Positions 6,882 through 10,472 of a stretch of 10,472 bases of DNA are shown in pieces. The DNA is from an uncultured Selenomonadales bacterium (GTDB taxonomy: Bacteria; Bacillota_C; Negativicutes; Selenomonadales; Selenomonadaceae): positions 1-10,472 of the forward strand of contig CAMYWI010000022.1 of assembly GCA_947302675.1 (NCBI GenBank). The letters are read 5' to 3'. The position numbers and the translations under genes were made by a program. The notes under the pieces were generated by a model. The model saw only the letters and a program-made list of their open reading frames with translations. It was not told the DNA's origin and ran no database searches. Within the stretch, counting starts at the first letter, position 1. Each line of letters starts with the position of its first letter.

Positions 6882-9452
6882 TTCAATCATGCCGTAACAA
6901 TGCGCGCCCTTGACTCCCGCCGCGTCGAAGTGGCGATAAGTGATTTTATAGTCGTTGCTGAAGGTGTAGGTGTCGTATTCGTAGGTGGCATTCGGCAAAA
7001 GGCTATTAAGGATTTCAATCGCCTCGTAAATGGTGCTCACCTTTTTCGTTATGATGGTCATTCTTTTTTCCGTCGTGACTTTGACATCGCCGAGTTTGCC
7101 AATCATTTCCGCCAAAACTTCCTTGGTGGTTTTCGCCGCTTTGACTTCCGGCTCCTCCGCCGTGACTTCGACGCCTTGCGCCGTTTTCTTGATTGCCTCG
7201 GCTTCTTCACCGAAAACCATTGCACGGGCGTTGACATAAATGTAACGGCCGTTATACCTGCGGTTTTCGCGGCGGGCGGCTGCCCGTTCTTCGCGCTTAA
7301 GAGTTTCAATTGCCTTTTCAACGGCAATAACCTGCTCGCAGGTCAAGCCGTATTCGGCAAGGATTTCGGCGGCTTCCTCTTTGCTGATCCTCTGAGCTCC
7401 GGAGAGCAGGCCGTGACGACCGTAATGATAAATGTTTTGCCAAGTGACGTTGCCTTTCGCCGTGAAGTGCATTCTCACGCGATCACGCGATTTCGCATAT
7501 GCGGCTGTTATTTCCTCAAATGTTTTCGTTTCCTCCGCCGTGACTTCCGACTCCTCGGCCGTGACGGCTGCCGCCGCTTCGGTGGGGTTGGTCGGTTCGG
7601 GTTCCTCGGTGTCGACGCGTTCCGCCATGAGTTTGAAGAACTCGTCGTCGCCGACCGCGAAGTTTACGAAACGATACCACTGACCGTCGGGGACTTTGAC
7701 AAGCAGGTGAGCTTGCTTAACTACCGAATAGCCTGCTCCGTATTTGTCGCTCCAAATGAAGTTGGTCGCGCCGTTGAAGTAAACAACTTCTTCACCGTTG
7801 ACGAATTCGCGCGTCCAGCGGTTGCCGTCGATAATTGCTTCGAGCTGGGAGAGCGTGCCGTCGGTGTAAACTTCGACGAGCGTGGCTTCCTTGCCGTATT
7901 CTGAGCTGGGCATGAAGTCGAAGTGAAGGGCGAGCGTGCCGTCGGTGTTTTCAGCGTGGCTGAAGGTGAAGGTTCCTTCGCCGAGTCCCTTGATAATCTC
8001 GGCTTCGCATTTGAAAATCGGGGCGACTTGCTCCGCCATCTGCGTGGGCTCTTCGACAGCAACCGTGACTTCCTCAACCGCCGCGCAGATGTTATCCTCG
8101 GCAGTATCGTCGATAGTGGGCTCGTTGCCGGCAGTTTCCGTTACTTCGACGTTTGCGCTGTGCGCCGCCGTGGTCTCGATAGCGGGCTTGAAGTTGCGGA
8201 AGTATCCGAAGAAGTAGAAGGTATCTTCGTTGATGTCAACGCAGATTGTTTCTTCGCCGTTGCGGGTGTAGAAAATGCTCTCGTCGTTTTCGTTAATCCA
8301 GAAGTTGCCGTCCTCGGTGAGTGTCAACTTTTTGGCGGGCGGCCAAGCATTATCGTCGCCCCATCCTTTGAGTTCGGGAACTTCGCTCGCGGCCTGCGCC
8401 ATGGCTTTCTTAAAGCGGCGATAGGCGGTTTCAATCTTCTGGCATTCGAAGTACCCTTCCAATTCGAGCGTGCCGTCGGCTCTGAAGTAAATGTTAAGGT
8501 GGTTGAATCTCACGGGCGCGTCCTCGGCGGGGTTTATGCTGTAGGGCTTGCTTACCGCCTTGACTTCGGTTTCCTTCGCCTTGACTTCCTCGGGTTCGGG
8601 CGTCATGTCTTCGCAGTTGCTGATATAAAGTTCAAGGAACGCTTTTTCGGCTTCCGCGTCGGTGACGTCGTGTTCGCGCTGATAACGAATGAGCCAATTG
8701 AACAGGTCAACGTATTGCGCGTAGATGTGCTTGCCGGCGGGATTGTCAATCGCCTTAAGGTCGGCGTCGGTGGCGCGGTATTCTTTGTAAGTGTCGAAGT
8801 CCTTAATGAAGACTCCCGTGACGGTGCGGTCGTTGTTCTGCGCCGCGAAGTCGATAACGAATTGCGCCGCCTGCTGTGCGGTTGCAACATTCGCCATTTC
8901 CGAGCCGTTCCCAATGACGCCGAATTCGTCGGTTTTGGTGGTGTAGGCGCGCACCATGAATCTGTGCGAGTTTTCCGCCGCCGTGCCCTGCTCGGCTTCG
9001 ACGTTTGCACTTTGCGCCGCCTGCGCCGTTTCGCCTTCGATAGCCGCGTCCATGGCTTCTGCCGTGACGTAAGCCTCGGTCATCGCCTCGTCGACGTTTC
9101 CCGTGACTTCCTGCGGTGCGGGCATGTCGGCTTTGTCTTTAACGCGCCACAATGCCGCAATCTGTCCCGACCAGCCCCAGCCGAGTTCCAAGCCCTGAGC
9201 TTCGATAGCTTTACGGGTCATAAGCTCGCCACCCCGAACGTTATTAACGCCGGTCACGATAACTTTCAAGTTCTTCATGACTTGGTGGTTGCTCATCGGC
9301 TTAAGAGTCAACGCCGTGTTGTAGTCAACGGTGATGATTTCGTCGACGCCGCCCACAAGCATTGCTTCGAGCTCTTTCTTCAAGACGCGCTGTCCGTCAA
9401 CGTAGTAACCGCTGATTCTGCCCGCCTTGCCTTCCTTCGTTGTGATTGTCAT
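6759..9452 (-). CDS. Large acidic multi-segment protein of unknown function, 3' frameshift
   Basis: It reads 897 aa as it stands; I do not recognise its family. Six compact segments are visible: 1-110 (GKAGRISGYYVDGQRV; ELGWGWSGQIAALWRVK), 162-284, 313-425 (FRADGTLELEGYFECQKIET), 479-612 (DGTLALHFDFMPSSEYGKEA), 644-755 (basic helix EERAAARRENRRYNGRYIYV) and 776 onward. They are joined by low-complexity linkers rich in A, E, V, T and P with repeats such as VTAEE.EV and (A)SANVEV. There is no signal peptide or membrane helix, so it is probably cytoplasmic or virion-internal. AGGAGGT at 9460-9466 sits 7 nt before ATG, and a near-consensus promoter lies upstream. Residues 859-897 appear out of frame: a -1 shift at about 6879 gives a better 45-residue end that stops at 6742, for 903 aa in all. 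The beads-on-string design recalls phage polyvalent proteins delivered into hosts, but I see no known enzyme motif. Confidence 0.85.
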   Translation of the reverse strand: MTITTKEGKAGRISGYYVDGQRVLKKELEAMLVGGVDEIITVDYNTALTLKPMSNHQVMKNLKVIVTGVNNVRGGELMTRKAIEAQGLELGWGWSGQIAALWRVKDKADMPAPQEVTGNVDEAMTEAYVTAEAMDAAIEGETAQAAQSANVEAEQGTAAENSHRFMVRAYTTKTDEFGVIGNGSEMANVATAQQAAQFVIDFAAQNNDRTVTGVFIKDFDTYKEYRATDADLKAIDNPAGKHIYAQYVDLFNWLIRYQREHDVTDAEAEKAFLELYISNCEDMTPEPEEVKAKETEVKAVSKPYSINPAEDAPVRFNHLNIYFRADGTLELEGYFECQKIETAYRRFKKAMAQAASEVPELKGWGDDNAWPPAKKLTLTEDGNFWINENDESIFYTRNGEETICVDINEDTFYFFGYFRNFKPAIETTAAHSANVEVTETAGNEPTIDDTAEDNICAAVEEVTVAVEEPTQMAEQVAPIFKCEAEIIKGLGEGTFTFSHAENTDGTLALHFDFMPSSEYGKEATLVEVYTDGTLSQLEAIIDGNRWTREFVNGEEVVYFNGATNFIWSDKYGAGYSVVKQAHLLVKVPDGQWYRFVNFAVGDDEFFKLMAERVDTEEPEPTNPTEAAAAVTAEESEVTAEETKTFEEITAAYAKSRDRVRMHFTAKGNVTWQNIYHYGRHGLLSGAQRISKEEAAEILAEYGLTCEQVIAVEKAIETLKREERAAARRENRRYNGRYIYVNARAMVFGEEAEAIKKTAQGVEVTAEEPEVKAAKTTKEVLAEMIGKLGDVKVTTEKRMTIITKKVSTIYEAIEILNSLLPNATYEYDTYTFSNDYKITYRHFDAAGVKGAHCYGMIEFISPTANLRAFVSSTPTAKLRLTLSLKAQHPLKSGLSHDQ
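8144..8169 (-). repeat. Linker repeat copy 1 in large orphan gene
   Basis: This matches 8996-9021 at 24 of 26 bases and encodes part of the linker with SANVEV at about residues 429-437. Flanking linker sequence is less similar, so it is a local repeat rather than a duplicated domain. Confidence 0.8.
8996..9021 (-). repeat. Linker repeat copy 2 in large orphan gene
   Basis: The partner of 8144-8169 encodes AQSANVEAE at about residues 144-153, in the linker between the first and second compact segments. A second linker repeat, tcctccgccgtgacttc, occurs exactly at 7153-7169 and 7531-7547. Confidence 0.8.
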
Positions 9453-9467
9453 TTTAGTTACCTCCTA
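9441..9467. repeat. Inverted repeat arm, left, over start of large gene
   Basis: Read on the minus strand this arm matches 9618-9644 at 22 of 27 positions: TAGGAGGT, four unlike bases, then AAAATGACAATC. It spans the ribosome site and first codons of the large gene. Part of the match is simply the ribosome-site consensus. Confidence 0.6.
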
Positions 9468-9511
9468 AAGTTTGTTACCTTGTTGCAAGTGTTATTTTGT
9501 ATCGTGCGCTA

Positions 9512-9540
9512 AATATATCATAAAATCTTTTGTCCGTCAA
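9512..9540 (-). promoter_or_regulatory. Sigma-A type promoter for the large orphan gene
   Basis: On the minus strand, TTGACG (9535-9540), a 17-base spacer and TATATT (9512-9517) are close to consensus. The start of transcription would fall near 9505, leaving a leader of about 52 nt before ATG 9452. It is the strongest promoter in the window. Confidence 0.85.
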
Positions 9541-9560
9541 CAGGTTTTGTAAAATTTTCT

Positions 9561-9589
9561 TTGTGGTATTGCAAGGAATATCTTGTGGT
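9561..9589. promoter_or_regulatory. Candidate operator sites between divergent promoters
   Basis: TTGTGGT is repeated directly at 9561-9567 and 9583-9589, 22 bp apart (about two helical turns), and the second copy overlaps the rightward -35. Between them lies an imperfect palindrome, CAAG-six bases-CTTG (9572-9585). A further pair, TTTGTAAA (9546-9553) and TTTACAAA (9610-9617), forms an inverted repeat around the region. The Xre protein next door is the likely binder (inference). Confidence 0.35.
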
Positions 9590-9611
9590 TTAATTATTTG
9601 TGTGATATATT
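9583..9611 (+). promoter_or_regulatory. Weaker promoter for the Xre regulator
   Basis: TTGTGG (9583-9588), a 17-base spacer and TATATT (9606-9611) form the candidate. Transcription would begin near 9618, right at the ribosome site, giving a leader of only about 15 nt. An alternative pair is TTGCAA (9569-9574) with TAATTA (9591-9596). Its weak -35 would suit a regulator gene that needs or limits its own activation. Confidence 0.5.
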
Positions 9612-9617
9612 TACAAA

Positions 9618-9644
9618 TAGGAGGTGTTCAAAATGACAATCGCA
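9618..9644. repeat. Inverted repeat arm, right, over start of Xre gene
   Basis: The partner of 9441-9467 covers the AGGAGGT at 9619-9625 and the ATG at 9633. A second inverted pair, TGATATATTTA at 9603-9613 and its complement at 9510-9520, overlaps both -10 boxes. Confidence 0.6.
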
Positions 9645-9956
9645 GAATCCCTGCGGAGGTTTCGTCGGGAGTTTAGATTAAGCCAACGCGAAGTTGCGGA
9701 AGTATGGGGCGTGACGCCGCAAGCTTATCAAATTTATGAGCGGGAAAAAGACGCGGTGATACCGTCGGCAGAAGTACTGAAAAAAATAGCTGTGGCGTTT
9801 GGAGTAACAACTGATTATCTCGTCGGCTTGTCGGATGAGCCTCGCCCTGTACCTGCCAATAAAGTTTTGGTCGACGCGATAATTAACTGCCGCGCTTCGA
9901 TTCAAAAGGTTTTGTCGGAAGTTGATAAAGCAACAGGGCAGGTGCCCGCGCAATAA
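9633..9956 (+). CDS. Xre-family helix-turn-helix transcriptional regulator
   Basis: This encodes 107 aa. A GTG at 9624 is in frame but lies inside the AGGAGGT ribosome site (9619-9625), so ATG 9633, 7 nt after it, is the start. Residues 4-66 form an HTH_3/Cro-C1 domain: LRRFRREFRLSQREVAEVWG, then VTPQAYQIYEREKD as the recognition part, then LKKIAVAFGVTTDYLVGLSD. The roughly 40-residue tail is helical, without a LexA-type self-cleaving peptidase, so release of repression would need another partner or signal. It is divergent from the large orphan gene and has a small control region between, the arrangement of a phage repressor or a regulator of a mobile module. It probably binds that region and controls both promoters (inference). 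A strong terminator follows 13 nt after the stop. Confidence 0.93.
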   Translation: MTIAESLRRFRREFRLSQREVAEVWGVTPQAYQIYEREKDAVIPSAEVLKKIAVAFGVTTDYLVGLSDEPRPVPANKVLVDAIINCRASIQKVLSEVDKATGQVPAQ

Positions 9957-9969
9957 TTTTCAAAGAAGG

Positions 9970-9994
9970 GTCGCACTGCGGTGCGGCTTTTTTT
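9970..9994 (+). terminator. Intrinsic terminator after Xre gene
   Basis: GTCGCAC-TGCG-GTGCGGC forms a seven-pair stem including one U-G pair, followed directly by seven T residues (9988-9994). It separates the regulator from the GIY-YIG gene, whose ribosome site begins only a few bases later. Confidence 0.9.
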
Positions 9995-10007
9995 GTAGGA
10001 GGAAACG

Positions 10008-10037
10008 ATGTTTAAAACTAGGGCTGAAAGAAAATGA
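10008..10037 (+). CDS. Nine-codon mini-ORF coupled to the GIY-YIG gene
   Basis: AGGAGG at 9997-10002 sits 5 nt before ATG 10008, which opens MFKTRAERK and stops at TGA 10035-10037. That stop overlaps the ATG of the nuclease gene as ATGA. The nuclease start itself has only a weak purine stretch before it, so its translation probably depends on ribosomes finishing this mini-ORF. It could be a regulatory leader, or the first codons of a gene into which the nuclease gene was inserted. Whether the peptide has a function of its own cannot be told. Confidence 0.5.
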   Translation: MFKTRAERK

Positions 10038-10393
10038 TCACCGTGTACAAGATAACAAATAGCCTCAATTACAAGCCTTACGTCGGAATAACGACTCTGT
10101 CTATCGAACGGCGATTCCTACAACATAGCAAAGCTAACTCGCCGCTCGGTCAAGCTATGCGGGATTGCGGTCTTGAGAATTTCACGATAGAAGTTATCGA
10201 AAAGTGCGCAACGCCTGAACAAGCTGGGATACGTGAAAGATTTTGGATTAAGGTCTTGAAGTGCAAAGTTCCCAACGGCTACAACCGCTCCGATGGTAGC
10301 GAAGGTATCAAATCCTCCAAAACTCGCAAAAAAAAAATCCGTCAAAATGTCGGACAAAATGAATGCCGATTTAACCCAACGGTCGCTGATTGA
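10034..10393 (+). CDS. GIY-YIG family endonuclease, homing type
   Basis: This encodes 119 aa. The GIY-YIG nuclease fold covers about residues 1-95. MITVYKITN replaces the GIY strand, with Tyr5, and KPYVGIT carries the YIG motif, with Tyr16. Arg27 lies in SIERRFLQH, the metal-binding Glu is Glu68 in RERFWI, and PNGYN closes the fold with Asn84. All catalytic positions are therefore present, and a single-strand or double-strand DNA cut is expected. Short free-standing members are common in phages, often as homing endonucleases. The tail after residue 98 (KTRKKK) follows a run of ten A residues. With nine, it would read into the open frame at 10347, giving a nuclease plus helix-turn-helix fusion. 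The promoter is not evident. It may rely on readthrough past 9994 or on a promoter hidden in 9960-10007. Confidence 0.88.
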   Translation: MITVYKITNSLNYKPYVGITTLSIERRFLQHSKANSPLGQAMRDCGLENFTIEVIEKCATPEQAGIRERFWIKVLKCKVPNGYNRSDGSEGIKSSKTRKKKIRQNVGQNECRFNPTVAD

Positions 10394-10472
10394 ACAGATA
10401 AAATTTGTCGCAACGTTTAGGAAATGTCCGATAAAAGACTTAGGCGACAAATTCAACGCTCGCGTCGGAACA
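10347..10472 (+). CDS. Start of small helix-turn-helix-like protein, cut by contig end
   Basis: Forty-two codons are open to the window edge, beginning MSDKMNADLTQRSLIEQIKF and continuing with VATFRKCPIKDLGDKFNARV. The segment FRKCPIKDLGDKFN resembles the first helices of short Xre-like proteins in Bacillota phages (recalled, not verified). The frame overlaps the end of the GIY-YIG gene by 47 nt and no ribosome site precedes ATG 10347 or the second ATG at 10359. It may therefore be the C-terminal DNA-binding part of the nuclease, displaced by an indel in the A run at 10328-10337, rather than a gene of its own. Confidence 0.5.
   Translation, partial: MSDKMNADLTQRSLIEQIKFVATFRKCPIKDLGDKFNARVGT

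Noticed and set aside
6875..6884. Programmed -1 ribosomal frameshift
   Set aside because: The site GAATTTATATC lacks a classic slippery heptamer and I see no strong structure after it. A lost base is simpler.
6900..7904. 334-codon open frame on the plus strand
   Set aside because: It has the same shadow character as the 529-codon frame and no start signals. Two long antisense frames in a row follow from GC bias at third positions.
7923..9512. 529-codon open frame on the plus strand
   Set aside because: It is antisense to the large minus-strand gene, has no ribosome site, and its V/F/R/G-rich composition is typical of the reverse of a codon-biased gene. The minus gene has a promoter, AGGAGGT and a sensible protein.
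9541..9623. CRISPR-like or integron-like repeats near the regulator
   Set aside because: The repeats are only 7-8 bases and lie among promoter elements, so operators are the better reading.
9633..9956. Antitoxin of a toxin-antitoxin pair
   Set aside because: Xre proteins can be antitoxins, but the gene is closed by a strong terminator and no small toxin gene is linked to it.
10118..10456. 112-codon minus-strand frame opposite the GIY-YIG gene
   Set aside because: The plus strand encodes all GIY-YIG catalytic residues. The opposite frame is a by-product.

Overview
This looks like a metagenome-assembled contig end from a tailed phage or prophage, most likely of a Bacillota host. The reasons are the strong AGGAGGT ribosome binding sites before most genes, sigma-A type promoters, mid GC content, a giant tape measure protein, a small tail protein and short Xre and GIY-YIG genes. 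The style of the tail-end proteins (the WRYENPGTADLL tail after a LamG domain, and the MANPYINVYMNNPTAG paralogues) recalls prophages of Negativicutes, but that is an impression from memory. The first 53 bases are not biological: they are an Illumina adapter left on the contig.

Layout. From 54 to 6628 everything is on the minus strand and forms a tight tail-gene run, read right to left: a 1570-aa tape measure protein, a 110-aa small tail protein, two adjacent paralogous beta-rich proteins (127 and 131 aa after start correction), and a LamG/concanavalin-fold protein cut by the contig edge. Spacing is 2 to 26 nt, with one weak ribosome binding site. A likely intrinsic terminator sits directly before the tape measure ribosome binding site, separating this run from the next gene upstream. 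That gene (about 6742-9452, minus) is a large acidic protein of no family I recognise, built as six compact segments joined by repetitive Ala/Glu/Val/Thr linkers. Its last 39 codons as read are out of frame: a -1 shift near 6879 restores a convincing C-terminus that ends at 6742.

From 9453 to 9632 lies a divergent control region. A near-consensus promoter fires left into the large gene and a weaker one fires right into an Xre-type regulator (9633-9956). The two sides carry matching -10 blocks and matching ribosome-binding/start blocks in inverted orientation. The Xre gene ends in a clear terminator. After it, a strong ribosome binding site drives a nine-codon mini-ORF coupled by ATGA to a GIY-YIG nuclease gene (10034-10393), which overlaps a further open frame (10347 to the end) resembling the start of a small helix-turn-helix protein. 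A run of ten A residues lies where one base would fuse these last two.

How it may work together: the Xre protein probably controls the divergent promoters. The strong leftward promoter makes the large orphan protein, and readthrough or antitermination at 6643-6667 could then admit polymerase into the tail genes, since I see no convincing separate promoter for the tape measure gene. No integrase, capsid, portal, terminase or lysis gene is in the window, so phage, prophage and tailocin cannot be separated. The orphan protein and the terminator-gated junction to the tape measure gene are the parts most likely to be new.
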